Origin: Rhexocercosporidium sp. MPI-PUGE-AT-0058
Lineage: Eukaryota; Ascomycota; Leotiomycetes; Helotiales
Assembly (NCBI GenBank): GCA_020746875.1
Contig: JAGTJL010000009.1
Location: 1,426,001 to 1,490,000 of the forward strand
Length of the DNA stretch: 64,000 nucleotides
Direction: 5' to 3'
Shown: piece by piece, positions 10,887 through 22,451 of the stretch
Layout: each line of letters opens with the position of its first letter
How positions within the stretch are numbered: the stretch's first letter is position 1
Position numbers and translations under genes: made by a program
Notes under the pieces: generated by a model
Seen by the model: only the letters and a program-made list of their open reading frames with translations
Database searches by the model: none
What the model was told of the DNA's origin: nothing

Positions 10887-11943
10887 ATGGCAAGCTTTAT
10901 CGCGAAGATCATCAGCAAGAAAATACTCGGGGAGACTCTCGAGAACAATTTTGGAAAAGACGTAAGTTATTTACCATCATATGCCGGTCCGGGTTTTGGC
11001 TAACAATATCTGCTTTCAGGACCCATACTTTGAGACCGTTCCTGCAACCAGATTAGATGGACACCCCTCGAAGTCCAAGACTACGAAGAGACGCAAGGCC
11101 CTCCCCCCTGGAATCTCAACCCACGATGCAAAAGTTCTCACGAAAGTCAAGCGACGGGCATACCGTCTAGACATGAGTTTGTTCAACTGCATGGGTATTC
11201 GATTTGGTTGGAGTTCTGTTATCGGCATTATACCTGGGTAAGTCAACCTCGAGGTCCGCTTGACATCATTTGACATAACTAACAAAACAACTTCCAGAAT
11301 TGGAGATGTCATCGACGCATTTATGGCCATGATGGTCTATCGATCATGCACAAAGGTCGAAGGAGGTCTCCCCTCGGATGTCAAGTCGAAGATGATGTTC
11401 AATATCGTCATTGACTTTTGTGTTGGACTGGTACCGTTTCTCGGTGACATCGCAGATGGTTAGTGATCCCAAATATCCCCATCAAGACCAAGCCTCGTTT
11501 TCTGCGTTCGAATGCCGGCTTTGCACGAACGAACCTGAAACTGTCATCATACTAACAACCAACTAGCTTTATTCCGTGCTAATACCAAGAACGCTGTTGT
11601 CCTCGAGACCTATCTGCGAGAGAAGGGAGCCAAAGCCCTCCAAGCTCAAGGCCACCACTCACCAGTAGTCGATCCCACTGATCCCGATATCTTCGATTCG
11701 CAGATGAACAGCGAAGACCCTCCTCCTCACTATGCTACCCAACCACCTACTCGACAAGGCACACAACGAAATGCCGAACATCAGGCTCAGACTAGCAGAG
11801 TTCCCGAGCAGCAGAGCCGGAGTGGATGGTTTGGAAATAAAAAGCAGAGAGTCAATGATCCAGAGCGTGGACAGGATTTGAGGAGGAATGAGAATACCGC
11901 ACCTCGCAGGAATCCATCTACCCTGCAGAAGAATAGACCATGA
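10887..11943 (+). CDS. DUF4112 family protein
   Basis: Four exons (10887-10961, 11020-11237, 11298-11458, 11567-11943) code for 276 aa, and all three introns are GT-AG. The N-terminus starts MASFIAKIISKKILGETLEN and is amphipathic. The DUF4112 domain spans about residues 60-180, with two hydrophobic glycine-rich hairpins (GWSSVIGIIPGIGDVIDAF and VIDFCVGLVPFLGDIADA) likely to insert into or span a membrane. The C-terminal 90 residues are polar, rich in Gln, Pro and Arg and probably disordered. The family is widespread in filamentous fungi and bacteria, but its function is unknown. It diverges from DCP2. Confidence 0.88.
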
Positions 11944-12748
11944 GGGTGTTTGTTACGATGTTCTTCCAGCGATGTTGTGCATTGGTACTTTTAGCCATTT
12001 TTTTCTAGCGACTTGTTTTTATGTACGAGCATACCCCTGAGACAGATAATGCAACTACCAGAATGTGAACAAATATTCTCTAATTATGCAGAGCAATGAG
12101 TTATGATCGCCGTGAAAAGGAAGGAGGGCTGAAAAGTTGTATGCTATCCGTCGAAACGCGTCAGGTACCGTAATAATTGGGGCCTGTGGAGAAAGTTGAT
12201 CACCCCTGATCATTAGGTTTACTGTAACGACTCTGAACAACTCATCGGAATGTCATGAACTGGGCAGACAACATTCGATTATAAGATCCCTCAGCTAAGG
12301 AATCCGACGTCGGTCTGTTGACGCAAAATTACTCCATCTCTCCGTCCTGTCACAGCTGACTGAGCCTGATTCATCATGAATACAAATATCCACCAAAACA
12401 GAACCATACCTGATTCTCATCAAGCGCAGCGGAGTCCTGCCTCCAAGTACCCAGGATTAAGATCTGATAAAGCATGGCAGGGCCAAAGCAAGATTAGATG
12501 CAGGGGCTTGAGTGGCCAATGTCTCCCAGCCATGCCTTTTTGTGAACTGGACAAGGGTTCGCGTTGAGGCGCGTTATTTTGTCACGTTTCGCCTGTCGCG
12601 TACTAGATTCGAAAACTACTAAAGGGCTTCCCTCCATCCCTCCATCTTCCCTTCCTGCCAAACAACAACAACATCCTCTACTTCGCGACTTCCTCTCAAT
12701 TGATTCTCGTACGGAATATCCAACACCTTCTCTACTCTACATATCAAC
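11944..12748. promoter_or_regulatory. RNR2 upstream region with an MCB-like site
   Basis: This is 805 bp between the DUF4112 gene and RNR2. It contains ACGCGT (the MluI cell-cycle box that MBF binds in yeasts) at 12156-12161 and a GGCGCGTT variant at about 12568-12575, roughly 590 and 175 bp before the RNR2 ATG. A pyrimidine-rich stretch lies at about 12630-12740. No gene was seen. Confidence 0.45.
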
Positions 12749-14192
12749 ATGACTTCTCAAGTCACCCCTTCAAAGACTGTATGCCTGCCTACCTTTGCCA
12801 CTTCTACCCTCACGGTCGCGTCGAGTTAATTGCTAACTCAAGTCTACTGTAGGCTGCCTCTGGCATCGAGTCCCTCAAGATGGGCGACTCGCCTGCGAAG
12901 AAGCTCAACTTCGGAGCTGCCAACAAGGAGAACGAACCCCTTAACGTCGACGCGCCGGTCTTTGAAGACATTGAGGTGACGAAGCCCATCGTCGAGGATG
13001 TCAAGAAGGCAGAGATATCAGCTATGGTCGCAAAGGGCTTCAAGCCAGAGGAAGCTGATGAGCCACTTCTGCGCGAGAATGCGCAACGCTTCGTGCTCTT
13101 CCCAATCAAATACCATGAGGTTAGTCGCGTCGACACGCGTGTTAACGCGTTAAGTGTTTTGAACATAGCTAATGTTCTACCACAATAGATCTGGCAGATG
13201 TACAAGAAGGCCGAGGCTTCTTTCTGGACCGCCGAAGAGATTGATCTGTCCAAGGATCTCCATGACTGGAATAACAAGCTCAATGATGATGAGCGATACT
13301 TCGTCTCTCACGTCCTTGCATTCTTCGCTGCATCTGACGGCATTGTCAACGAGAACCTCCTCGAGCGCTTCAGCGGTGAAGTCCAAGTCCCCGAGGCTCG
13401 CTGCTTCTACGGTTTCCAGATCATGATGGAGAACATTCACTCTGAGACCTACTCTCTTCTCATCGACACATACATCAAGGAGCAGGCCCAACGCACACAT
13501 CTTTTCAACGCCATTGAAACCAGTAAGTTACAACGCGTCAATGCCGTGTTTCCATATTCTAACGCGCTTTAGTTCCTTGTATCAAGAAGAAGGCCGACTG
13601 GGCTGTAAGATGGATCCAAGACAAGGACTCTACATTCGCTCAACGCCTCGTTGCATTCGCCGCTGTTGAGGGTATTTTCTTCTCCGGCTCATTCGCATCC
13701 ATCTTCTGGTTGAAGAAGCGTGGTCTGATGGCTGGTCTTACCTTCTCCAACGAGCTCATCTCCCGTGATGAGGGTCTCCACACCGATTTTGCATGCCTCC
13801 TATTCTCTCACTTGAACCACCGCCCAAGCAAGCAAGCAGTCCAAGATGTCATCACCGAGGCCGTTGAGATTGAGCAAGAGTTCCTCACTGAGGCCCTTCC
13901 TTGCGCTCTTCTCGGCATGAACTCCAGTCTCATGAAGCAATACATCGAGTTCGTTGCTGATCGTCTCCTCGTCGCTCTCGGTAACGAGAAGTATTATAAG
14001 TCCGCCAACCCATTCGACTTCATGGAGAACATTTCCCTTGCCGGTAAGACCAACTTCTTCGAGAAGCGTGTTGGTGACTACCAAAAGGCTGGTGTCATGG
14101 CCGGTACGCAAAAGAAGCACGAGGATACCGAGGCACAGACCGAAGCCAAGGCAGAAAACGGAGGTGACTTCAACTTCGATGAGGACTTCTAG
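12749..14192 (+). CDS. RNR2: Ribonucleoside-diphosphate reductase small subunit (class I R2)
   Basis: Four exons (12749-12778, 12853-13119, 13189-13522, 13573-14192) give 416 aa, the usual length for fungal R2. R2 houses the di-iron tyrosyl radical that drives reduction of ribonucleotides to deoxyribonucleotides with the large subunit. By alignment from memory with class Ia R2, the iron ligands are D149, E180, H183, E243, E277 and H280, and the radical tyrosine is Y187; all are present. The protein ends FNFDEDF, the conserved acidic/aromatic tail that docks on the large subunit. The N-terminal extension (residues 1-60) is variable and acidic. Copies of ACGCGT lie upstream and inside introns 2 and 3, consistent with G1/S control by an MBF-type factor (inference). 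Confidence 0.97.
13120..13188 (+). promoter_or_regulatory. RNR2 intron 2 carrying clustered ACGCGT boxes
   Basis: This 69-nt intron contains ACGCGT at 13135-13140 and again at 13145-13150, plus a nearby TCGCGTC. Intron 3 has a further ACGCGT at 13533-13538. The hexamer matches the MluI cell-cycle box known to control DNA-synthesis genes in yeasts. A role inside introns is inference. Confidence 0.4.
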
Positions 14193-14754
14193 ATGTCTAC
14201 AAACATCTGTAATATTGGGGTTCATCGGCGTTTTCACTTCCACTGTATATGGATTGCATTGCATATCTCTTCTTTTCTTCTCACGGGTTTTTGCATAGAT
14301 GGCGCGGTCGCCGGGTGCAGACGTGTTAGTCTTGCTTGTGGTTTATCTGGATATACACACTTGGTTAACGGCGTTATTGGAGTCAGGATATGGATCATGG
14401 ATGAGATGAGGGATGATGGGGTATGATGGAAGGAAGGAAGGATAGGATAGGACAATAGTACAAGGAATGAAAGCCCTAAATAATAAACTATTCATAATAT
14501 GAATTGTAAGGTGATGTGATATGATGCAACAAGTCCCAATGTGATCTTTGTGCTCAATGTCTTGAGATGCAATGCCACCATCTGAACGCCATTTTATGCA
14601 CTTCTCGTGAGGTTTTGAGATCCTGGAGCAACATCTTCCTTTCGGTCCAAATCTCACAATAGCAGCTGTTGCGATCAGTTCTCACTGACCCTATCGTATG
14701 CCCCAGAAGTCAATTTCAGTTGCAGTCGCAACCCACGTCCAATCGACAACTCCC
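14193..14754. other. Convergent 3' region of RNR2 and SRP9 (562 bp)
   Basis: This holds the 3' UTRs of two converging genes. A GGAAGGAAGGATAGGATAGG purine-rich patch lies at about 14430-14450. No gene or structured RNA was recognised. Confidence 0.4.
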
Positions 14755-15272
14755 TCACTTCTTTCCCTTCTTCTTCCCCTTTCCCTTCCCGCCCTGCTGC
14801 TGCTGCTGTCCACCTTGCTGTCCACCCTGCACCGTCTTCACCGCAGGCGCCGCTACACCATCTTCCTCCTTGATCTCCTCCCCATTTCCAAGCACGCCCT
14901 CATCCCTCTCCTCCAACCCCGCCATCCCCCTCGCCAACCTCCCCAGGATCTGTATCAACCGACTCACCTCCGCGCCTTTATTCGTGGTGTACTTCAGTGT
15001 CGTGCCGCTTTGCGGGTCGTAGGTTTTGAGGGTTAGTGTTGCGCGGGCGGTGGGTGTGGTGGTGGTGGTGGTTGGCGGGTTTGTGGAAGGTGTTGTGGAG
15101 GAGGAGGGAGGGGAGATGGTGTATTTGCTTGTTATGCGTGTCTGTAGGAGAGGGAGGGGTTAGTTTGGTTCGTGGGGAGGGAGGGAGGAGGGGGACGTAC
15201 GGTTGAGGGTCGGGCTTTGAGGAGGAGGGTTGATTGCGTGAGCCATTGTTGAGCCGTTTCTAGGTATGGCAT
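14755..15272 (-). CDS. SRP9: Signal recognition particle 9 kDa-like subunit (SRP9/SRP21)
   Basis: Two exons (15272-15201 and 15141-14755) give 152 aa. The intron (15200-15142) joins ARPST to TRITSKYTI without a frame change. The start MPYLETAQQWLTQSTLLL and the later strand LTLKTYDPQSGTTLKYTT fit the SRP9 alpha/beta Alu-binding fold. A Thr/Ser/Pro-rich loop (about residues 33-55) separates the first strands. The C-terminus is Gln/Gly-rich and ends in a lysine cluster (GKGKGKKKGKK), typical of filamentous-fungal SRP9. With SRP14 it forms the SRP Alu domain that slows translation during targeting to the ER. It diverges from the DUF1308 gene. Confidence 0.88.
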
Positions 15273-16039
15273 TTTGGGCGAGTCGCTGCCGTGAGCCAGC
15301 TGTGAACTGACTGTGGTGAAGAGAGGTGGTGTTGTGAACCTGGAAGTGAGGTGACGTGGGGTGTGGAGAGAGAGGTTCGAGGTTGTGGAGGGATGTGAAG
15401 GCTGCATGTGGTGGAATTAGCTTGGTGGGGGAAGCTGGCAAGGCTGAGACTTGGCGCGCTGGTGTGGTGGTGGGTGGTCGTCAAGCGAGAGGATGAAAGT
15501 TTACCAAGTGGGATGGGACTTTTACTTTTCAATGGTAATTGTGCAACAAAATTGTGGGGGGAGAATTGGAGTTTCTATGGTTTCCATTCTGGTACTCTCG
15601 ATAACTTATTTCCAGTTCTAAAGTATGAATTAGCCTCAGCTTATTCTTACTCTACTTTGGACTTTAGATCTGGATCTTGGCATCGTCCACAGTGTTTCTT
15701 TACAAGCTGTTTAAGGACCCTCTTTCATGAGATGCTTGTGATTTTGAAACACCATCAGGTGTCCATAATTCCCCAGAATTGAATAGGATTTGAGAAAGTA
15801 GCAAGTTGGAATTCGAGATTCAAATGCCTGGCTCGTGTAAATTCTAGGACATGACATGCAGGGGAAGCCTTTGGTGGGGCAGAAGAACATTTGAAGGGCG
15901 CGAGGCCAGACTGACTGACTCAATGGAATCAAAAAGACAACACACGCGACCTCTGAGAAATTGAGTCATATCTACCTCCATGGATCGATAAAATTCAATA
16001 CTATATCCTAGCAACATCTCATCGATCACCATCATTAAT
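15273..16039. promoter_or_regulatory. Divergent promoter region of SRP9 and the DUF1308 gene
   Basis: This is 767 bp between two start codons. The SRP9 side is GT-rich and purine-rich (15290-15480); the rest is AT-rich. No other feature was seen. Confidence 0.4.
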
Positions 16040-17694
16040 ATGGCATCCACAGATAGACCAATGCAGAATGGCAACTCCCATACCCACTCTCACGAGGCTG
16101 ATGATTCCCACGAAGAAATCCATCAGAAAATGACAAGGCTAGACCTTGAAGCCGCCGACGGGGATGGCACACAAGAGCTGGCATTAGATATGCAGAGGAG
16201 GTGTCAGATACTGCTGGAGGAATTGGGGCAGTTTCAAGCACATCTGCGAGAATTGAAGAAGGAAACACGGGTGGAAGTCAAAGGATTCAAAGGCGGGCTG
16301 CAGGCTGAGATGAAGTCCTTGCACAAGGTATGCACACTTTCCCACTTTGCTGGTTGATATATGGCAAGATGCTAATAAATTAAAACTCCCAGCTTGCAAA
16401 AGCAGATCCTGACCAACCCAAAACAAAACACGGCCTACGATCCTCTAACCTCTTGTTCTACTCGTCCGTTTGGTCCACCGCGAAAACATGCACAAGTGTA
16501 GTAGGGCTAGGAAAGAAATTCTACTGGCCACCCAGCAAAGAAACATCATCCACAAATGGAAAATCCGATGCATCGGACATCACGCGGAAACAAAATCATG
16601 CTCTTGTTGATGTGATTTCTCAAGATGGTCTAGAGTGGATTAAAGTTTCTTCCATTACAGAGAAAAGGATAATATGGGACCTGGCTAAAGCAGGATGGGT
16701 TGATTCGGACGACGATAGTGACGACGGGCTTGATCCTATAGATGATGATGACGAGCCCGAAGGCCTACTGAAACAGGTAGAAGCTCTCATCAAAGCCTCT
16801 CGAGCAACATTCGTCAGAAACAGACATCCCAGAATCGTCTTAATTCTACCACGTATAAGCTCAGTACCGGCATCGAAAGAGGTCGGCAATATCTTGAGCA
16901 AAATCAGAGACCTGGGCGTCCTTGTTCAAACATCAGATGAAATCCCCTCGCCACCTCCACTGGCTGCAGCTATCCTGAAAATGGCAGCTGAGCGGTTCAA
17001 CACTTTTTCCGAAGTCTTGAACATCGATTGTACCATACTCCTCGCCTTCGCAAGTGATTTATCACATGGTCGAGTGGAGCCGGAAGACTGGCACAACAAA
17101 GCCATCTCCCGGCAAATCGAAATGGAAGCCGAGGACCAGCTCCTCCCCAACAGTCTCTGGCCAGCATGCGGCTCCAAAAAGATGGTCTGCACGCGCGACG
17201 CCGCAGTCAGAATGCAAGAGATTGTCGAGACGATCGGGACCGAGAACGAGAAGAGACGAGCTCTGCTCCTCCTAAACCTCGATTCTTCTCGTCCTAGGGA
17301 AGAAATCCTCGCGGAATTCCAAACACTGACAGATTACCGCGTTCCAAAATATTGGGCACTTCCGATCCAAGTCGTCGATGTAGATATCCCGACAATCATG
17401 GCAGCTCTCCCTCCGGTTGCAGAAAACGTCGCCAGCAATTTGACGCCGATCAACCAGTCTGTTTTCTTGTATGGGTGGGCAAACGACTTGACGACCCTGA
17501 GTAGTAATGGGAGTGTGGCGAAAGGGATGGAGGCGATCATTGAGGCGAATAGAGCAGATGAGGCGACATTGGGGCCGGATGTGTGGCTCTCCCAGTCTTC
17601 GAGGTCGCTGGTGGGGAAGGAGAAGCAGCGGAGGGGGTACTCGGAGAAGGAGACGAGTGGGGGGTTTGTGGATGGAAATGGGCATGCCAGTTGA
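16040..17694 (+). CDS. DUF1308 family protein (C7orf25/UPF0415-like)
   Basis: Two exons (16040-16327 and 16393-17694) code for 529 aa, with a 65-nt GT-AG intron in phase 0. The N-terminal 95 residues form a helical region with heptad-like leucines (CQILLEELGQFQAHLRELKK). Soon after the intron come SNLLFYSSVWSTAKTCTSVV and VDVISQDGLEWIKVS, which resemble the start of the DUF1308 region in the human C7orf25 family. An acidic stretch (residues about 190-215) follows, and later an alpha/beta region. The C-terminal 40 residues are polar. The biochemical function of the family is unknown to me. It diverges from SRP9. Confidence 0.82.
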
Positions 17695-18160
17695 GCTTGT
17701 ATATCAGGATACGGTACGGCTTGAGATATAGCTTCTATCTATCGTCGCTAGATATACTCAATCCCAATATACCCACATTTAGAGCCAGCAAGAGCCACCT
17801 TGGCCAGAGCACGTTCTAGCATGCTGAACCTAAAGAATATACATTTCCATCAGTAGCTACCAGTCTAGATAGCTTGCACATGCTCTTCACTTCAATCCTT
17901 TTGAGTGCATTCGGCAGAGCAAATATTGGCACCTGCCATACTTTCCTCTCCTTGCAAAATTCCCCATTATCCTCAGAAGAGGAACAGCGTTTAGATCCCA
18001 ATTTGCCAGAAGCCAGTTCCACCGAAAACTCCTGGAACGCCCCGTACATCCCTCAATCCACTTTTGGGTATCCAGCCACAGTTCCGTGCTCACCTGCAAA
18101 CAATGCAAGAATCGCTTCACACCTTCCCCTCGCAAGTCACAGATCCATACTACGATCCAT
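17695..18160. other. Convergent 3' region of the DUF1308 gene and SWD2 (466 bp)
   Basis: This holds the 3' UTRs of two converging genes. No further feature was recognised. Confidence 0.4.
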
Positions 18161-19412
18161 CTACGCCAAGCTCTGATCCGGAACCCAGAAAACAACCTCC
18201 TTATCCGCCGTAGCGAAGAAGTTATAGCGCGGGTTAAAAGCAATAACGGCCGAGTCACCCGTATACTCCAGCTCATGAATCGGCGTAAGGAATCTCTCTG
18301 GTGCCGAAGCCAGCGTGTCCCAAACCAGGACATTCTGTCCCCTTGAACCACTGAGCACGTACCGTCCATCGGGAGTGAAACACGCATCTCCTGAAGAAGG
18401 ATACAGATACTCGCTGGACTGGGAACTGAGTCCTTCGGCGTTATGATCACCTCCGCAAAGACGCTTTACACCACCACGTTCTCGACGTAGGGAGGCTTTC
18501 AAATGGCCGTCGAAGGCGTCGAGGAGGAAATGGCCCTGCCCTGTCGTACCTAGCAGGAGATGTTTCCCATCATTGGAAAACTCGAGCTTATTCCATCCTT
18601 TACTAGTAGATTTCGGCATCTCTTGGGAATAGGGTAGCATATCGAAGGTGGAGAAGGGTGCTTTATCATAGTGCCTGAAATCGTACAGGAGGATTGAAGA
18701 GGATGTTGGAGAGGCGACGGCGAAGACGTTGCCGGAAGGGTCCCAGGCTGAGAGGTAGGCGCCGTTGAGGTTCAGCTTGCCGCACGCGTTCTTGGTGGCT
18801 GCGTCCCAGATGCGGAGGGTGTTGTCTTCGCTGCAGGAGAGAAAGTTGTCTTGTCCTGGGTGCAGTGAGAGGCACGTGACGGTGTCTTCGTGGCCTTCGA
18901 AGTAGCGCATGTAGGAGTTGTCGTGGGTGGAGAGGTAGCGAATGGTATCTGCTTTTGCGTGAATATTGAAGGATAGAAATCTGGGTTGAGATTGGGTTTG
19001 GGGCGGTAGCTTACTGTTGATCTTGGTGCTGGCGTGGATAATGCATCCAGATGCGTGACTGAACATCGCGTGGCTAACACCGTACTTGTGACTAAGAAGT
19101 GGCTTATGGTGCTTGCCTTCTTTTACATTGTACATTTGCATGGTGTGATCGCTCTCAGAGGTGAGGAGTAGAGCGCCTTCATTGTCGAAATCGAGAGCGA
19201 CTACCGTGGTCGGTTGCGAGGGGCTCTTCTCACGTCGGAAGTGCTAGTTCGGATCAATATATGCCAGAATAATTGGTATTGAGGGGTCTTGCCTTGGTTG
19301 GTCTATATAATGAGATCATCTCAGAAAGAATCGCGGTTGGTTGAACCCCATTGGCTTTGCCGGTGAGGCCATTTCCCATTGGGGAATCGAGAGCCATTGG
19401 AGTCGTCGACAT
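18161..19412 (-). CDS. SWD2: WD40 protein Swd2/WDR82 of the Set1 (COMPASS) and cleavage/polyadenylation complexes
   Basis: Three exons (19412-19293, 19243-19015, 18948-18161) give 378 aa. Exon 1 ends LYRPTK and exon 2 continues HFRREKS, matching the family start. This junction requires a 5' GC splice site (AAG then GCAAGA) with acceptor CTAG, so intron 1 is a 49-nt GC-AG intron. Intron 2 (19014-18949) is 66 nt, divisible by three and free of stops, and its removal restores ASTKINNTIRYLSTHD. WD40 repeats follow, including GHEDTVTCLSLHP and the SEDNTLRIWD repeat end. Swd2 links histone H3K4 methylation to H2B ubiquitination and also joins the 3'-end processing factor in yeast. It diverges from OAC1. 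Confidence 0.93.
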
Positions 19413-20006
19413 GTTGGATGAATAAAGACCTGTTTTGGGAATCGGTGTATTTGGATTTTGATGCAAATTGTGACAATGAGATTCAAGGTCTGAGATACAG
19501 CATGGCTATATGTGCCTTGCTCAAACGGATGACTTCGCCTTGGTATTGTAGCGTTCCTATTCTGGACGCATATTTCTGAGTTAGTATTGTCCTGGGCAGA
19601 AGCCAGAAGTGAAAGCTTCAGCTTCCCTGCTAAGCGAGGAGAGCTTCAGCCACACACGTGATACTTTAAGCCTCATCACGATTGGCTGACTTCTCAGCCA
19701 TTCCAAGAAGCAGTTCAGGGTTGCGTTCCGACGTCGCAAATAACCCAGTCAACCTGCATAAGCACCAAAAAAAGTCCTGAGAGCTTGCCAGTTGAATTAC
19801 GCTCACGAAGAACCATATGAGGCAATTGGCTCGCAGGCGACACAGTCAGATTGCCGAGATCCACGGTTGCCGCACCGCCAGAGTAATCATAAGCAGGCCG
19901 CTTGCTTTGCAATTTCGTGCTTTAGAAAATCTGCGGTAGCTCAAACTGGCGTTGCAGTTACACCATCTTCAAGAGCCCTGCTAAGGGTAGAAGGGAAACG
20001 CAAAAC
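19413..20006. promoter_or_regulatory. Divergent promoter region of SWD2 and OAC1 (594 bp)
   Basis: This lies between the start codons of two conserved genes transcribed outward. A repeated CTTCAGC element (about 19616-19650) surrounds GAAGTGAAAGCTTCAGCTTC. No other feature was seen. Confidence 0.4.
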
Positions 20007-21091
20007 ATGGCTACAACTCTAGGGTATGTTCGGAGGCCATAGAGGGTTATGTGTGTGCTGATAGTTACAGAGCTTTCGTTGCTGGTGGTATTGCAGCTTG
20101 CGGAGCAGTTACTGCGACGCATCCGTTCGAAACGGTGAAGATCCGGTGAGCCCTCCCACTTTCAAGCCTCAAAACACGCGCTGACTATGGGCGCAAAGCA
20201 TGCAACTGCAAGGAGAACTGCAAGAGAAGGGTCTACAACCACGCATGTACAAAGGGCCTTTCCACGGCGTCTCAGTCATTGTCCGAAATGAAGGGGTCCG
20301 GGGTATATACCGGGGAATCGGGGCTGCGTATATCTACCAAATGATTCTCAATGGGTGCAGGTTAGGCTTCTACGAACCGATACGGAATACAATAACGACT
20401 GCTATCTACACGGACCCGAAGACACAGAGTCTAGGCATCAACATCTTCTCTGGCGCGTCATCGGGGATCTTGGGCGCGGCGGCTGGAAGCCCGTTCTTCT
20501 TGGTCAAGACGAGGCTACAGAGTTTCTCGCCCTTTGCACCAGTGGGCACACAGCACAATTACAAGAATGCTGTGGATGGAATGAGGCAGATTTACAAGGG
20601 CGAGGGCATTAGTGGGCTGTACAGAGGAGTGGGCGCTGCCATGGTCAGAACAGGTTTTGGTAGCTCGGTTCAGCTGCCAACATACTTCTTTGCGAAGAGG
20701 AGGCTTGTCAAGCACTTAGGGATGGAGGAAGGACCTGCATTGCATTTGGCAAGTAGTACTGCAAGTGGATTCGTCGTTTGCTGCGTGATGCATCCACCTG
20801 GTATGTTCAGTCCAAGCTTTGGAGACATTTATCACTGACACTAAGCAAGACACCATCATGTCTCGCATGTACAATCAAAACGGAAATCTGTATCAGGGTG
20901 TATTTGATTGTCTAGCGAAGACGGTGAAGACCGAGGGTGTGCTCGCCATCTACAAAGGATTCCTACCACATTTGGCAAGGATATTACCCCACACTATCCT
21001 GACCCTCAGTTTGGCCGAGCAGACCAACAAGCTGATGCGAAAGTTCGAGAACAAGATCCTCCCTGCCGTCGATGAAAAGAACCAGGTTTGA
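20007..21091 (+). CDS. OAC1: Mitochondrial oxaloacetate carrier
   Basis: Four exons (20007-20023, 20071-20145, 20199-20800, 20850-21091) give 311 aa, the normal mitochondrial-carrier length. The tiny first exon (17 nt) supplies MATTLG. The three carrier repeats show the signatures HPFETVKIR, SPFFLVKTR and HPPDTIMSR. The second lacks the acidic residue and the third lacks the lysine, as I recall for the Oac1/SLC25A34-35 group. Sequences such as LQLQGELQ-type (here MQLQGELQ), GIGAAYIYQ, NIFSGASSGI and SRMYNQNGNLYQG match the Oac1 group. The protein exchanges oxaloacetate, sulfate and related anions across the inner mitochondrial membrane. It diverges from SWD2 and converges on CTU2. Confidence 0.93.
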
Positions 21092-21250
21092 ATAGTCCTT
21101 ACACCCATGGGACCTAGTTGAAAGTTCTGAGGATCCGCCATCCTGTATATAGTGTATCTGCATGCATCTGGGGGAGTTCGGGTCCTTGGAAGTGACCAAG
21201 GTCTTTTGAATCGGCCTAATTTGGTTGGCTTCCGGGAAAGCGTTGCATGT

Positions 21251-22451
21251 TCAACCATTGATAGATCTAGAGCAACCGTAGCATAGAACTCCATTGTCAC
21301 CATCTAATTTGACGGGCCGTGAATCTGAGTTCTGATCACCACCCCAGCCAAAAATCCCATCGGTCCCCTCTGAGACAGGTAGTCCGCAAAGACCACAAGC
21401 CATCGTAGCGTCACCACTCAGCGGCTTGAGCTTGCTGGACGTCCGCACAACGTTTGCGACAATGCTAGGATAGTTCTCCTCGACCGACTCGAAGTACTGA
21501 ATCATCAAATCGTCAATCGAGGTCAACTTTGAAGAAGCAGATATGTGAGACGATGCATCCTGGTAAATAATCAAGTCCGTGAGTGGAGGAGTCGTGAGAG
21601 AAGAGAAATGTACAAGCTCTTTCTTAAGAAGATCTCGCATGGGATAGTTGAATCCAACGTCATATGAAGACATGCCATCAGACACTTGCCAAGGTAGAGA
21701 GAAGCCACGGCCTTTGGCGGTCTCGGTAAGGGTCTTCTCAGCGAGTCTTGTGGTAGAATCTCCGAAGAGAATACTTTCGCAACCATTCCTCTTTGCAACA
21801 TCCACTAGGAGTCGAGTAAGCAAAGTTGTGGCAATATCCTTTCGTGAGGTCGCTGAAGGCATGGAGCCAACAAGCGCTTGTAAGCTTTCTGTCCCAGGCT
21901 TCTGAATCTCCCGGTCGGTGGGAGGAGATAGTTTCAGCAATTTCCAATCTATGTTGTCCAGTAGTAGAGCATCCTCGAGGCCAAAAGAAGAATACGTGTG
22001 TCTAGGGAAACGAGCCTTATATCTCTCTAGCAGCCTAGCAGAGTCCTCTCGATCCGCAGCCTCCAAGTATAGATTAATATGGACGATGTGTAGTTCGTAC
22101 GCAGCTCGATTCATTCTATCGAATTGTCCATTGAGGTGTTGGTCCAGAATGTGTAATATTGCGGTAGACGATGGGCCAAAGGAAAGAGGGAGTAGTAGCT
22201 TTCTGGGTGCTACTGTAGAGCCCCGTATCTTGTATGTTTCCATTCGTTTTATTGCCTTCGTCGTAACATATTGCGTGAAGCATTTGCTGGGTGTATGTCA
22301 GTGTGAGTCTTACAAACCATGGTGGAGGAGCATACCTGCACACTTTCTCTGATCGGATTTGCTGCGTTGCTGGCTCCTGTTTGCATCTTCTGCATGTTGC
22401 GTTTGCACTATTCGTGCCGTTTGTGGCAGTTTCGTTGCTTAAGTCTGCCAT
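21251..22451 (-). CDS. NCS2: Cytoplasmic tRNA 2-thiolation protein 2 (Ctu2/Ncs2)
   Basis: Two exons (22451-22336 and 22286-21251) give 383 aa. The 49-nt intron lies inside an N-terminal Cys motif: CRRC before it and C(S)KCF across it, forming a likely zinc-binding knuckle. The centre has the PP-loop-like fold (LLLPLSFGPSSTAILHIL), in which the Ctu2 subunit lacks the full catalytic motif. The C-terminus carries a second pair of cysteine knuckles (CGLC and CYGC). With Ctu1/Ncs6 it thiolates the wobble uridine U34 of Lys, Glu and Gln tRNAs, using sulfur relayed by Urm1. The start codon lies 316 bp from the divergent PTM1 start. Confidence 0.95.

Noticed and set aside
19413..19466. Upstream extension of SWD2
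   Set aside because: It would begin at TTG; the ATG at 19412 is the first proper start.
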